From Streptomyces asoensis (GTDB lineage: Bacteria; Actinomycetota; Actinomycetes; Streptomycetales; Streptomycetaceae), in assembly GCF_016860545.1 (NCBI RefSeq), contig NZ_BNEB01000003.1, positions 248,001-312,000 on the forward strand: DNA of 64,000 nucleotides, given 5' to 3'. The notes under the pieces are model-generated. The model had not been told where the DNA came from and made no database searches. It saw only the letters and a program-made list of their open reading frames with translations. Each line of letters begins with the position of its first letter. Within the stretch, counting starts at the first letter, position 1. A program made the position numbers and the translations under genes. This document shows positions 44,189 through 52,359 of the stretch, piece by piece.

Positions 44189-46006
44189 ATGTGCGGAATC
44201 GTCGGATACATCGGCAGGCGTGACGTGGCCCCGCTGCTGCTCGAAGGCCTTCAGCGCCTCGAGTACCGCGGGTACGACTCGGCGGGCATCGTCGTGAGCT
44301 CCCCGAAGACGGCCGGCCTGAAGATGGTCAAGGCCAAGGGCCGGGTCCGCGACCTGGAGGCCAAGGTCCCGGCGCGCTTCAAGGGCACCACGGGCATCGC
44401 CCACACCCGCTGGGCCACCCACGGCGCGCCCTCCGACGTGAACGCCCACCCGCACATGTCGGCCGACCTCAAGGTCGCCGTCGTCCACAACGGCATCATC
44501 GACAACGCCTCCGACCTGCGCAGGAAGCTCGAGGCCGACGGCGTCGAGTTCCTCTCGGAGACGGACACCGAGGTCCTCGTGCACCTCGTCGCCCGCGCCC
44601 AGGCCGAGAAGCTCGAGGACAAGGTCCGCGAGGCGCTGCGCGTCGTCGAGGGCACCTACGGCATCGCCGTGATGCACGCCGACTTCAACGACCGGATCGT
44701 CGTCGCCCGCAACGGCTCCCCGGTCGTCCTCGGCATCGGCGAGAAGGAGATGTTCGTCGCCTCGGACATCGCCGCGCTGGTCGCCCACACCCGCCAGATC
44801 GTCACCCTCGACGACGGCGAGATGGCCACCCTCAAGGCCGACGACTTCCGCACGTACACCACCGAGGGCACCCGCACCACCGCCGAGCCCACCACCGTCG
44901 AGTGGGAGGCCGCCTCCTACGACATGGGCGGCCACGACACCTACATGCACAAGGAGATCCACGAGCAGGCCGACGCCGTGGACCGCGTGCTGCGCGGCCG
45001 CATCGACGACCGCTTCTCCACCGTGCACCTCGGCGGCCTCAACCTGGACGCCCGCGAGGCGCGCCAGATCCGCCGCGTGAAGATCCTCGGCTGCGGCACC
45101 TCGTACCACGCGGGCATGATCGGCGCCCAGATGATCGAGGAGCTCGCCCGTATCCCCGCGGACGCCGAGCCCGCCTCCGAGTTCCGCTACCGCAACGCGG
45201 TCGTGGACCCCGACACCCTGTACATCGCCGTCTCGCAGTCGGGTGAGACGTACGACGTGCTGGCGGCCGTCCAGGAGCTGAAGCGCAAGGGCGCCCGGGT
45301 GCTGGGCGTGGTCAACGTCGTCGGCTCGGCGATCGCCCGCGAGGCGGACGGCGGCGTGTACGTGCACGCCGGTCCCGAGGTCTGCGTCGTCTCCACGAAG
45401 TGCTTCACCAACACCACGGTCGCCTTCGCGCTGCTCGCCCTGCACCTGGGCCGTACCCGTGACCTCTCCGTGCGCGACGGCAAGCGGATCATCGAGGGCC
45501 TGCGCAAGCTGCCCGCGCAGATCGCCGAGATCATGGAGCAGGAGGCGGAGATCGAGAAGCTCGCCGAGACGCTCGCCGAGGCCCGCTCGATGCTCTTCAT
45601 CGGCCGCGTCCGGGGCTACCCGGTCGCCCGCGAGGCCTCGCTGAAGCTCAAGGAGGTCTCGTACATCCACGCCGAGGCCTACCCGGCCTCCGAGCTCAAG
45701 CACGGTCCGCTGGCCCTCATCGAGCCCGCGCTCCCGACGGTCGCGATCGTTCCGGACGACGACCTGCTGGAGAAGAACCGCGCCGCCCTGGAGGAGATCA
45801 AGGCCCGCAGCGGCAAGATCATCGCGGTCGCCCACCAGGAGCAGGAGAAGGCCGACCAGACGGTCCTCGTCCCCAAGAACGAGGACGAGCTCGACCCGAT
45901 CCTCATGGGCATCCCGCTCCAGCTCCTCGCCTACTACACGGCGAAGGCGCTCGGCCGGGACATCGACAAGCCGCGCAACCTCGCGAAGTCGGTGACGGTC
46001 GAGTAG
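44189..46006 (+). CDS. glmS: Glutamine-fructose-6-phosphate aminotransferase (isomerizing)
   Basis: 605-aa enzyme making glucosamine-6-phosphate from fructose-6-phosphate and glutamine, the entry to peptidoglycan and amino-sugar synthesis. N-terminal class II glutaminase with catalytic Cys2 (M-C-G-I-V-G-Y-I-G) and the R-Y-D-S-A-G block. Two SIS domains (C-G-T-S-Y-H-A-G-M, S-Q-S-G-E-T-Y-D, and E-L-K-H-G-P-L-A-L-I-E) occupy about 240-605. Ends K-S-V-T-V-E as in all GlmS. No glmS ribozyme is visible upstream. From memory Streptomyces carry two glmS genes; this one corresponds by position to glmS2. Confidence 0.94.
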   Translation: MCGIVGYIGRRDVAPLLLEGLQRLEYRGYDSAGIVVSSPKTAGLKMVKAKGRVRDLEAKVPARFKGTTGIAHTRWATHGAPSDVNAHPHMSADLKVAVVHNGIIDNASDLRRKLEADGVEFLSETDTEVLVHLVARAQAEKLEDKVREALRVVEGTYGIAVMHADFNDRIVVARNGSPVVLGIGEKEMFVASDIAALVAHTRQIVTLDDGEMATLKADDFRTYTTEGTRTTAEPTTVEWEAASYDMGGHDTYMHKEIHEQADAVDRVLRGRIDDRFSTVHLGGLNLDAREARQIRRVKILGCGTSYHAGMIGAQMIEELARIPADAEPASEFRYRNAVVDPDTLYIAVSQSGETYDVLAAVQELKRKGARVLGVVNVVGSAIAREADGGVYVHAGPEVCVVSTKCFTNTTVAFALLALHLGRTRDLSVRDGKRIIEGLRKLPAQIAEIMEQEAEIEKLAETLAEARSMLFIGRVRGYPVAREASLKLKEVSYIHAEAYPASELKHGPLALIEPALPTVAIVPDDDLLEKNRAALEEIKARSGKIIAVAHQEQEKADQTVLVPKNEDELDPILMGIPLQLLAYYTAKALGRDIDKPRNLAKSVTVE

Positions 46007-46022
46007 TCCTGACGGTCCATCA

Positions 46023-46062
46023 GAGCGGGCCCCCACGGTGTTCCCACCGCGGGGGCCCGCTC
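46023..46062. terminator. Bidirectional terminator after glmS
   Basis: Arms of 18 bases with one A-C mismatch (46023-46040 with 46045-46062) and loop TTCC, between glmS and a convergent membrane-protein gene. Confidence 0.9.
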
Positions 46063-46103
46063 CGTTCGCCGGGGGCGCCCGACTCCCCGGCACCGGCTGC
46101 CGG

Positions 46104-46670
46104 TCAGCCCGTGGCCGTCACCCCCGGGCGGGCAGCACGTCGGGGAAGCGCCGTGGGCCAGTGGGCCAGCGCCGCGGTCGCCGCGTACCAGGACACCGCG
46201 CCCGCCGCCACGGCGAACCAGCCGCCGGCCTTGGTGAGTGAGCCGCTGTCGGCGAACCGGGCGACGGCCATCAGCACCAGGCCCACGCAGAACAACCCGT
46301 GGGCGGCCCGGCCGAGTCGATCGCCGCCCGCGACGGCCAGGGAGAGCGCCACGAGGGCGAACAGGAGCAGGAAGAGCCCCGCGGCGTTGTCGGAGGCCTG
46401 GGTCCCGGCGGAGACCGCCCAGGTGAACCAGAAGGCGCCGAGCACGGTGCAGGCCGTACCGGTGGCCGTGTCGCGGTCGCGCAGGGCCAGCAGGCCCGCG
46501 AGGAACAGGGCGACGCCGCCGATGTAGTGGGCGATGGACACGGCGTCCGCCGCCGTCACGCCGTCGATGAGGTCGGTGTACCCGAGCCCGAACGCCAACA
46601 GGGTGACACCCAGGGCGAGTCGGCCGGCGATCGAGGTGGTGCTGCTTCCCGCAGAGACGTCGTTGTCCAC
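46104..46670 (-). CDS. Six-TM membrane protein, possibly GPR1/FUN34/YaaH family
   Basis: 188-aa inner-membrane protein with six hydrophobic segments. Y-I-G-G-V-A-L-F-L-A-G-L-L-A-L-R-D-R-D-T-A-T-G-T-A, F-W-F-T-W-A and a helix pair rich in small residues resemble the YaaH/SatP acetate-succinate channel family, but the usual N-terminal N-P-x-P-L-G-L signature is not clear, so the assignment is tentative. The last ~20 residues are basic and cytoplasmic. Confidence 0.65.
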   Translation of the reverse strand: MDNDVSAGSSTTSIAGRLALGVTLLAFGLGYTDLIDGVTAADAVSIAHYIGGVALFLAGLLALRDRDTATGTACTVLGAFWFTWAVSAGTQASDNAAGLFLLLFALVALSLAVAGGDRLGRAAHGLFCVGLVLMAVARFADSGSLTKAGGWFAVAAGAVSWYAATAALAHWPTALPRRAARPGVTATG

Positions 46671-46832
46671 GGCAAGCTCCCTTCAGGCATGTGCAGTTGT
46701 GTGAGCGATATATGCCCTTCACAAAGGCACAAACACCTCTACGCGCCAGTAGCTTCACAGGAGGTCACAGGGGGTCCGGGAGCACCCGGACGTCACCTCG
46801 CCCGGCCGGACGGCGCACCGGAGGACGGCAGG

Positions 46833-47360
46833 TCAGGGGATGACGATGACGGGCCTCTTCGCCCGCTTGGCGAGCCGCCCCGCCACGGAGCCGAAGATAC
46901 GGCCGACGATGCCGTGGGTCGAACCCACCACGATCGCGTCGGCCTCGTACTCCCGCCCCACCTCTTCGAGTTCGTGGCAGATGTCACCACCGCGCTCGAC
47001 CAGGATCCAGGGCACCTCGGCGAGGTACTCCGCGCACGCCAGCTCCAGACCGAGCACCTCGGTGCGGTGGTCCGGCACGTCCACGAAGACCGGCGGCTCG
47101 CACCCCGCCCAGACCGTGGTGGGCAGCCGGTTGGCGACGTGGACGATGATCAGTCCCGAGCCGGAGCGATGGGCCATGCCGATGGCGTACGCCAGCGCGC
47201 GCTCACTGGACGTGGAGCCGTCGAAACCGACGACCACACCGTGCTTGAAGGCGGGATCGCAGGAATGGCGCGCCTCTTCGGCCGCCAGGGGCTCGGCCGC
47301 CGTAGGGTCGGCGACGGGCCGCTTGCGGTCCGCGGGTTCGAAGAATTCGTGACCGGCCAT
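46833..47360 (-). CDS. Universal stress protein (UspA family)
   Basis: 175-aa single-domain USP. V-V-V-G-F-D-G-S-T-S-S-E-R-A-L (about 41-55) starts the fold. The C-terminus V-G-S-T-H-G-I-V-G-R-I-F-G-S-V-A is the G-x2-G-x9-G-S/T ATP-binding pattern, so this should be an ATP-binding USP. A 40-residue N-terminal extension rich in Glu/Ala precedes the domain. ATG 47360 is chosen; SD is weak. The 353-bp upstream region is shared with a divergent small gene. Confidence 0.87.
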   Translation of the reverse strand: MAGHEFFEPADRKRPVADPTAAEPLAAEEARHSCDPAFKHGVVVGFDGSTSSERALAYAIGMAHRSGSGLIIVHVANRLPTTVWAGCEPPVFVDVPDHRTEVLGLELACAEYLAEVPWILVERGGDICHELEEVGREYEADAIVVGSTHGIVGRIFGSVAGRLAKRAKRPVIVIP

Positions 47361-47713
47361 GGCTGTCTCGGCGTATCGATCCTTGTACGGGTGGACGGCG
47401 GTGAACGGCGGAGCTGTCCGGGAATCGTCTTCCCGACCCCATACCCCCAAGGGTACGGCGGAACGCCTCCTGAGCCCAGATATCGCACGCCCTGGGTGGG
47501 GGTTCCAGGGAGCATGCACGAGCCGACGCCCGTAACGCAATGGTTGCTGCCTCGTACAGGCGGTTTGCACAGGGTTCGCTCATCCGACCCGAACGGGCAG
47601 TGACCGACCGCTCGAACAGGCGTTGAACCCTGCGAACCGCCGCCGCACCCCCGCCGCCCGCTCCCGCACCACCACCCCGCCCGCCCGCCGCCTCCGGGAA
47701 GGAGTCCCGCACC
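47361..47713. other. Divergent intergenic region, USP / small membrane protein
   Basis: This 353-bp region should hold the promoters of both flanking genes. The only structure I see is an imperfect inverted repeat (47560-47577 and 47624-47641) and a short CCCTGG/CCAGGG hairpin near 47500-47520. No tRNA-like or riboswitch-like pattern. Confidence 0.5.
47560..47641. promoter_or_regulatory. Imperfect inverted repeat upstream of USP gene
   Basis: GCGGTTTGCACAGGGTTC at 47560-47577 is mirrored by GAACCCTGCGAACCGC(C) at 47625-47641, with one substitution and one inserted base, 47 bases apart. It could be a pair of facing sites for one regulator; no known consensus recognised. Confidence 0.3.
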
Positions 47714-48043
47714 GTGCCCCCGTCCCGCACCGCTCCCGAGACCCGTCCCGGCGACGACCGGACCGGCGACCTGATCCGCTGGGCGGCCTTCACCTGCTTC
47801 CTGGTCCCGGTGGTCCTCCTCTGGTACGGCACCTCGCTGGCCGGCACCGCGGGCACCGCCCTGGGCCTCGCCGCGGTCACCGCCGTCTGCCGGGTGCTGC
47901 TGCGCCGGTCCGAACAGTGCGCGGTCCGGCTGCTGGACGAGGGACCGGGGCCGCAGGCGCACCACCGGGGGCGCCATCAGCGCACCGGATCGGGGTCGCA
48001 CCGTGGCGGTCGTCACACCGGTGGGAACTCACCGGCCGGTTGA
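47714..48043 (+). CDS. Small hypothetical membrane protein upstream of adpA
   Basis: 109-aa protein. After an acidic/Arg N-terminus come two hydrophobic stretches (I-R-W-A-A-F-T-C-F-L-V-P-V-V-L-L-W-Y and A-G-T-A-G-T-A-L-G-L-A-A-V-T-A-V-C), then a basic, Gly/His-rich tail. No family recognised. GTG 47714 has AAGGAG about 13 bp upstream, rather far. Codon composition looks coding (G/C third positions). Confidence 0.5.
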   Translation: MPPSRTAPETRPGDDRTGDLIRWAAFTCFLVPVVLLWYGTSLAGTAGTALGLAAVTAVCRVLLRRSEQCAVRLLDEGPGPQAHHRGRHQRTGSGSHRGGRHTGGNSPAG

Positions 48044-48429
48044 CCGGTTTTCACACCCGGACCCACCTCTTTTCAGCCAACTTCCGGTGATGGCGCATCC
48101 CTTGCCCCCACCACCCCCCACCCCCCGTTCCACCTGCACGGAAAGGGCCTCAGGGGCCCGGTGCACCCTACGGGGATTGGCCACGGCACGGAGGCGCACT
48201 TCCCTGCACGGCCCACGAGTGCAACGCTTCGTGATCGAATGCTTCACGCCAAGTTGCCATGTCGACAATCCGCCGGGTGGTGAACCGGCCACACCGGCAT
48301 TGTGCGACACGTTAGATTCGATCTTGACTGTCTACGGCGGGGGACTCGTGCCGGACCGAGGGGAAACGTGCTGGAGCGACATGCCCGACAAGTTAGGGGC
48401 GCCGCGACCACCGAGGGGGGCTTAGCAGG
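48044..48429 (+). other. adpA upstream region
   Basis: 386 bp of promoter and 5' leader. Streptomyces adpA is known to be controlled at long upstream regions, including by AdpA itself. One near-match to the AdpA consensus TGGCSNGWWY lies on the minus strand at 48242-48251 (TGGCGTGAAG, 9 of 10). TTGACT at about 48323-48328 might be a -35 element. Both are weak predictions. The region is less G+C-rich than its surroundings. Confidence 0.4.
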
Positions 48430-49650
48430 ATGAGCCACGACTCCACTGCCGCGCCGGAAGCCGCGGCCCGGAAGCTTTCCGGGCGACGCCGCAAGGAGAT
48501 CGTCGCGGTGCTGCTGTTCAGCGGCGGCCCCATTTTCGAGAGTTCCATTCCGCTGTCGGTGTTCGGGATTGACCGCCAGGACGCCGGCGTGCCGCGCTAC
48601 CGCTTGTTGGTGTGCGGCGGCGAAGAAGGCCCGCTGCGGACCACAGGGGGCCTGGAACTCACCGCACCACATGGCCTGGAGGCGATCTCGCGGGCGGGCA
48701 CGGTCGTCGTGCCGGCCTGGCGCTCGATCACCTCTCCGCCACCGGAGGACGCGCTCGACGCACTGCGCCGGGCGCACGAGGAGGGTGCCCGCATCGTGGG
48801 CCTGTGCACCGGCGCGTTCGTGCTGGCCGCCGCGGGTCTGCTGGACGGCCGCCCGGCCACCACCCACTGGATGTACGCGCCGACGCTGGCCAAGCGCTAC
48901 CCGTCGGTGCACGTGGATCCGCGCGAACTGTTCGTCGACGACGGCGACGTGCTCACGTCGGCGGGCACGGCGGCCGGAATCGACCTCTGTCTGCACATCG
49001 TGCGGACGGATCACGGTAACGAGGCCGCGGGCGCACTGGCCCGACGGCTGGTCGTCCCGCCGCGCCGCTCGGGCGGCCAGGAGCGCTACCTCGACCGGTC
49101 TTTACCCGAGGAGATCGGCGCCGACCCGCTCGCCGAGGTCGTCGCCTGGGCGCTGGAGCACCTCCACGAGCAGTTCGACGTGGAGACGCTGGCGGCACGC
49201 GCCTACATGAGCCGCCGCACCTTCGACCGCCGTTTCCGGTCCCTGACCGGCAGCGCGCCGCTCCAGTGGCTGATCACCCAGCGGGTGCTCCAGGCGCAGC
49301 GGCTGCTGGAGACGTCGGACTACTCGGTGGACGAGGTCGCGGGGCGCTGCGGCTTCCGCTCGCCGGTGGCGCTGCGCGGGCACTTCCGCCGGCAGCTCGG
49401 CTCGTCCCCGGCCGCGTACCGGGCGGCGTACCGGGCGCGCAGGCCGCAGAGCGAACGGCCGGCGGACAGCGAACCTCCGCTGCCACCGCCGCCGGTGCTG
49501 CACCCCGACGCCCCGGGACCGGTACCGCCGCAGCTGCGGCGGACGGCCCCGGCGGCGGTGGGCGCGCCGGGCTCGCTGCCGTCCGAGCACGCCCGCGACG
49601 CGTACGCGTCCTCACGGGCGAGCCTGCCGGGGCAGCGCAGCGGCAGCTGA
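48430..49650 (+). CDS. adpA: AraC-family master regulator of development and secondary metabolism
   Basis: 406-aa AdpA. N-terminal DJ-1/PfpI-like dimerisation domain about 20-190 (V-A-V-L-L-F-S-G-G-P-I-F-E-S-S-I-P-L; C-T-G-A-F-V-L-A-A-A-G-L-L-D-G-R). Two-part AraC HTH about 232-325 (L-A-A-R-A-Y-M-S-R-R-T-F-D-R-R-F; E-V-A-G-R-C-G-F-R-S-P-V-A-L-R-G-H-F-R). Pro-rich C-terminal tail. Codon 225, in the linker between the domains, is TTA. AdpA activates hundreds of genes for aerial growth, extracellular enzymes and antibiotics. orn follows 128 bp downstream, the conserved adpA-orn pair. Confidence 0.97.
   Translation: MSHDSTAAPEAAARKLSGRRRKEIVAVLLFSGGPIFESSIPLSVFGIDRQDAGVPRYRLLVCGGEEGPLRTTGGLELTAPHGLEAISRAGTVVVPAWRSITSPPPEDALDALRRAHEEGARIVGLCTGAFVLAAAGLLDGRPATTHWMYAPTLAKRYPSVHVDPRELFVDDGDVLTSAGTAAGIDLCLHIVRTDHGNEAAGALARRLVVPPRRSGGQERYLDRSLPEEIGADPLAEVVAWALEHLHEQFDVETLAARAYMSRRTFDRRFRSLTGSAPLQWLITQRVLQAQRLLETSDYSVDEVAGRCGFRSPVALRGHFRRQLGSSPAAYRAAYRARRPQSERPADSEPPLPPPPVLHPDAPGPVPPQLRRTAPAAVGAPGSLPSEHARDAYASSRASLPGQRSGS
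49102..49104 (+). promoter_or_regulatory. In-frame TTA codon (bldA-dependent translation)
   Basis: Leu225 of AdpA is encoded by TTA (context TCT-TTA-CCC). In Streptomyces the only tRNA reading UUA is bldA, which becomes abundant late, so this codon links AdpA synthesis to bldA. The position between the two AdpA domains is the same as reported for other streptomycetes. Confidence 0.97.
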
Positions 49651-49682
49651 GCGCGCCGCGCCCGCCCCGGACACCGCTCACC

Positions 49683-49720
49683 CCGGACGCCGGACGGACC
49701 TCGGTCCGTCCGGCGTCCGG
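49683..49720 (+). terminator. Terminator between adpA and orn
   Basis: Perfect 18-bp inverted repeat (49683-49700 with 49703-49720) with a 2-base apparent loop, 33 bp after the adpA stop. It may be partial, allowing read-through into orn. Confidence 0.88.
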
Positions 49721-49778
49721 CACGAGAGCCTCCCCCGCGGGGCACCGCAAAAGCCGACGTCAGCTTTAGGGTGGTCGC

Positions 49779-50381
49779 ATGAACGATCGCATGGTGTGGA
49801 TCGACTGCGAGATGACCGGCCTCTCGCTGTCCGACGACGCTCTCATCGAGGTGGCCGCCCTCGTCACCGACTCCGAGCTGAACGTGCTCGGCGACGGTGT
49901 GGACATCGTCATCCGGCCGCCGGCCAAGGCACTGGAGACGATGCCGGAGGTGGTGCGTCAGATGCACACCGCGTCCGGACTCCTCGAGGAGCTGGCCGGC
50001 GGGACGACCCTCGCGGACGCCGAGGCCCAGGTGCTGGCATACGTACGGGAACACGTGAAGGAGCCCGGCAAGGCGCCCCTGTGCGGGAACTCCGTCGGCA
50101 CGGACCGCGGCTTCCTGGCCCGGGACATGTCCGCCCTGGAGGGCTACCTGCACTACCGGATCGTCGACGTGTCGTCGGTCAAGGAGCTCGCGCGCCGCTG
50201 GTACCCGCGGGCCTACTTCAACAGCCCCCCGAAGAACGGCAACCACCGCGCCCTCGCCGACATCCGTGAGTCCATCGCGGAACTGCGCTACTACCGCGAG
50301 GCCGTCTTCGTGCCGCAGCCCGGGCCCGACTCCGACACCGCGAAGGCGATCGCCGCCCGGCACGTGCTGCCCGGAGGCTGA
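49779..50381 (+). CDS. orn: Oligoribonuclease
   Basis: 200-aa 3'-5' exoribonuclease of the DEDDh family that degrades 2-5 nt RNA fragments, including pGpG from cyclic di-GMP turnover. Catalytic residues are seen in W-I-D-C-E-M-T-G-L (Asp, Glu near 8-12), D-R-G-F-L-A-R-D-M, and N-H-R-A-L-A-D-I (His and Asp near 160-165). Normal length. In S. griseus and S. coelicolor the orthologous gene (ornA) lies directly after adpA and affects morphology. Confidence 0.95.
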   Translation: MNDRMVWIDCEMTGLSLSDDALIEVAALVTDSELNVLGDGVDIVIRPPAKALETMPEVVRQMHTASGLLEELAGGTTLADAEAQVLAYVREHVKEPGKAPLCGNSVGTDRGFLARDMSALEGYLHYRIVDVSSVKELARRWYPRAYFNSPPKNGNHRALADIRESIAELRYYREAVFVPQPGPDSDTAKAIAARHVLPGG

Positions 50382-50476
50382 GGGCACCGCGGAAAAGCCG
50401 TGCGCGAGCACCCCTTCCGACCCTGTACACTTTTTCTCGGCCGGTAGGGAGACCACAAAGTCCAACTGCCGGGCGT

Positions 50477-50550
50477 GGTGGGTGTAGCTCAGCTGGTAGA
50501 GCACCTGGTTGTGGTCCAGGATGCCGCGGGTTCGAGTCCCGTCACTCACC
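50477..50550 (+). tRNA. tRNA-His (anticodon GTG)
   Basis: Full cloverleaf: G-1 at 50477, acceptor GTGGGTG (50478-50484) pairing with CACTCAC (50543-50549), discriminator C73 at 50550 opposite G-1 as in all tRNA-His, D-arm GCTC...GAGC, anticodon loop TTGTGGT, T-arm with GGTTCGAGTCC. The CCA end is not encoded. Confidence 0.97.
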
Positions 50551-50556
50551 CTGAGT

Positions 50557-50598
50557 CATCAGCCGGTGATCTCCCTGGAGGGAGGTCACCGGCTGATG
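50557..50598 (+). terminator. Terminator of tRNA-His
   Basis: 19-bp inverted repeat with one T-G pair (50557-50575 with 50580-50598), loop TGGA, 6 bp after the tRNA. The right arm overlaps the upstream region of the GNAT gene. Confidence 0.88.
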
Positions 50599-50616
50599 TG
50601 TTTCCCGGGAGCGGCC

Positions 50617-51147
50617 ATGCCTCGAGGTTTCCTGGCGCGGCCGTTCGCCACGGCCCGGCTCGACGTCCTCCCGCTGCGTGTCGCCCACGCGGCCCGGATG
50701 GCGGTCGTCCTGGGCGATCCCGCACTCCACACCTTCATCGGCGGCACCCCGGACACGCCCGAGGAACTGCGCGCCCGCTACGAACGTCTCGTCGCCGGCT
50801 CGCCCGACCCGGCCGTCTCCTGGTGCAACTGGGTGCTGCGGCCGCGCGACACCGAACGGCTGGCCGGAACGGTGCAGGCCACGGTGACCGGGGGCGGGGA
50901 GCACGCCGAGATCGCCTGGGTCGTCGGTACGGCCTGGCAGGGCCGCGGCCTCGCCTCCGAGGCGGCCGCCGCTCTGGTCGCCCGGCTGCGGGAGGGCGGG
51001 GTGCGCACGATCGTGGCGCACATCCACCCCGGCCATCACGCCTCCGCCGCCGTGGCCCGGTCCGCCGGACTCTCGGCCACCTCCCGGCGACAGGACGGCG
51101 AGGTGCGGTGGCAGCTCACCGACACCGCGTCGGACCACGTCACATGA
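50617..51147 (+). CDS. GNAT family N-acetyltransferase
   Basis: 176-aa acetyltransferase of the RimJ/RimL-like GNAT class. T-A-R-L-D-V-L-P-L-R-V-A-H-A-A-R-M starts the domain. A-E-I-A-W-V-V-G-T-A-W-Q-G-R-G-L-A-S-E-A-A (about 101-121) contains the acetyl-CoA Q/R-x-x-G-x-G/A loop. Y/H-P-x-H-x-A-S-A-A-V-A-R-S-A-G-L follows. ATG 50617 has GGGAG 8 bp upstream. Substrate unknown. Confidence 0.8.
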   Translation: MPRGFLARPFATARLDVLPLRVAHAARMAVVLGDPALHTFIGGTPDTPEELRARYERLVAGSPDPAVSWCNWVLRPRDTERLAGTVQATVTGGGEHAEIAWVVGTAWQGRGLASEAAAALVARLREGGVRTIVAHIHPGHHASAAVARSAGLSATSRRQDGEVRWQLTDTASDHVT

Positions 51148-51182
51148 CCCCGCCGCACCCGTGACAGGCCGGGGCGGGCCGC

Positions 51183-52238
51183 TCAGGAGGAGGAGCGCTC
51201 CACCAGCTCCGTCGCCAGCACCACCTGGCGGCGCTCCAGCCCTCGGGACACCGCGGGACGGCGGTCCGCGATCTCCGTGAGGAGCAGGTCCAGCATCCTG
51301 CGGCCCATCTCCTCGATCGGCTGGCGGACGCTGGTCAGGGGCGGGTCCATGTGGCGGGCGATCGCCGAGTCGTCGTAGCCGACCATCGCCACGTCCTCCG
51401 GCAGCCGGCGGCCCGCCTCGCGCAGGGCCCGACGGGCGCCGGCCGCCATGACGTCGGAGCCGGCGAAGACGGCGTCGAGGGAGGGGGTGCGGGCGAGGAG
51501 TTCGCGCATCGCGCGGTGCCCGCCCTCCTCCGTGAAGTCGCCCGGCGCGATGAGGCCCTCGTCCGCCGGGTACCCCGCGTCCCGCAGCGCGTCGCGGTAG
51601 CCGTCGACGCGCCGCTGGGCGCCGTAGACGTCCAGCCGGCCGGTGATGTGGGCGATGCGGGTGCGGCCCCGGGACAGCAGGTGCTCGACGGCGGAGCGGC
51701 CGCCGCCGTAGTTGTCGGAGTCCACGGAGGGGAGCGTCTCCGCGGCGGAGCGCGGACCGCTGATCACCGCGGGGATCTCCAGCTGGGACAGCAGGTCGGG
51801 CAGCGGGTCGTCGGCGTGGACCGACACCAGCAGGACCCCGTCGACGCGGTGCGCCGCCAGGTACTGGGCCAGCCGGCGCCGTTCGCGATCGCTACCCGCG
51901 AAGATCAGCAGCAGCTGCATCTCGGTGTCGGACAGCTCCGCGCCGACGCCCCGCAGCATGTCCGAGAAGTAGGGCTCGGCGAAGAAGCGGGTCTCCGGCT
52001 CCGGGACCACCAGCGCGATCGCGTCCGTGCGGTTGGCGGCGAGGGCGCGGGCGGCGGTGTTGGGGACATAGCCGAGCTCGGCGACCGCCGCCTCGACGGC
52101 CGCGCGGGTCGCGTCACTGACCCGGGGCGAGCCGTTGATCACCCGGGAGACCGTGCCGCGGCCGACACCGGCGCGAGCGGCCACCTCTTCGAGGGTCGGC
52201 CGCCCTCCGCTCCGGTTCCGCGCTCCGTGGCTTGCCAT
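51183..52238 (-). CDS. cebR: LacI-family repressor of cellobiose utilisation
   Basis: 351-aa LacI/GalR regulator. HTH L-E-E-V-A-A-R-A-G-V-G-R-G-T-V-S-R-V-I-N-G (about 16-36) plus hinge Y-V-P-N-T-A-A-R-A-L-A, followed by the sugar-binding core. CebR binds TGGGAGCGCTCCCA sites and is released by cellobiose; two such sites lie in this window before cebE and bglC. It is divergent from cebEFG across an unusual 949-bp gap. From memory this matches S. coelicolor SCO2794 by position. In plant pathogens such as S. scabies the ortholog also controls virulence. Confidence 0.93.
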   Translation of the reverse strand: MASHGARNRSGGRPTLEEVAARAGVGRGTVSRVINGSPRVSDATRAAVEAAVAELGYVPNTAARALAANRTDAIALVVPEPETRFFAEPYFSDMLRGVGAELSDTEMQLLLIFAGSDRERRRLAQYLAAHRVDGVLLVSVHADDPLPDLLSQLEIPAVISGPRSAAETLPSVDSDNYGGGRSAVEHLLSRGRTRIAHITGRLDVYGAQRRVDGYRDALRDAGYPADEGLIAPGDFTEEGGHRAMRELLARTPSLDAVFAGSDVMAAGARRALREAGRRLPEDVAMVGYDDSAIARHMDPPLTSVRQPIEEMGRRMLDLLLTEIADRRPAVSRGLERRQVVLATELVERSSS

Positions 52239-52359
52239 GGGCCCCGCCTTCCCGCCGTTTGTTCACGCTGGCCTGGAATCTAACAGTCCCGTCCGTGCCG
52301 TCGGTCGCCGCTGGGTGTCCCCGCGCCCCGGGCCGACTCCGGCCGTGCACGGCTGCGGC

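Noticed and set aside
50382..50476. Possible small RNA between orn and tRNA-His
   Set aside because: A T-rich stretch (CACTTTTTCTCG) fits a tRNA promoter region better than a separate transcript; no hairpin-terminated unit present.
50477..50598. tRNA-His as an integration site for a mobile element
   Set aside because: No integrase, no duplicated tRNA 3' end and no atypical DNA follow; the tRNA is succeeded by a normal terminator and core genes.
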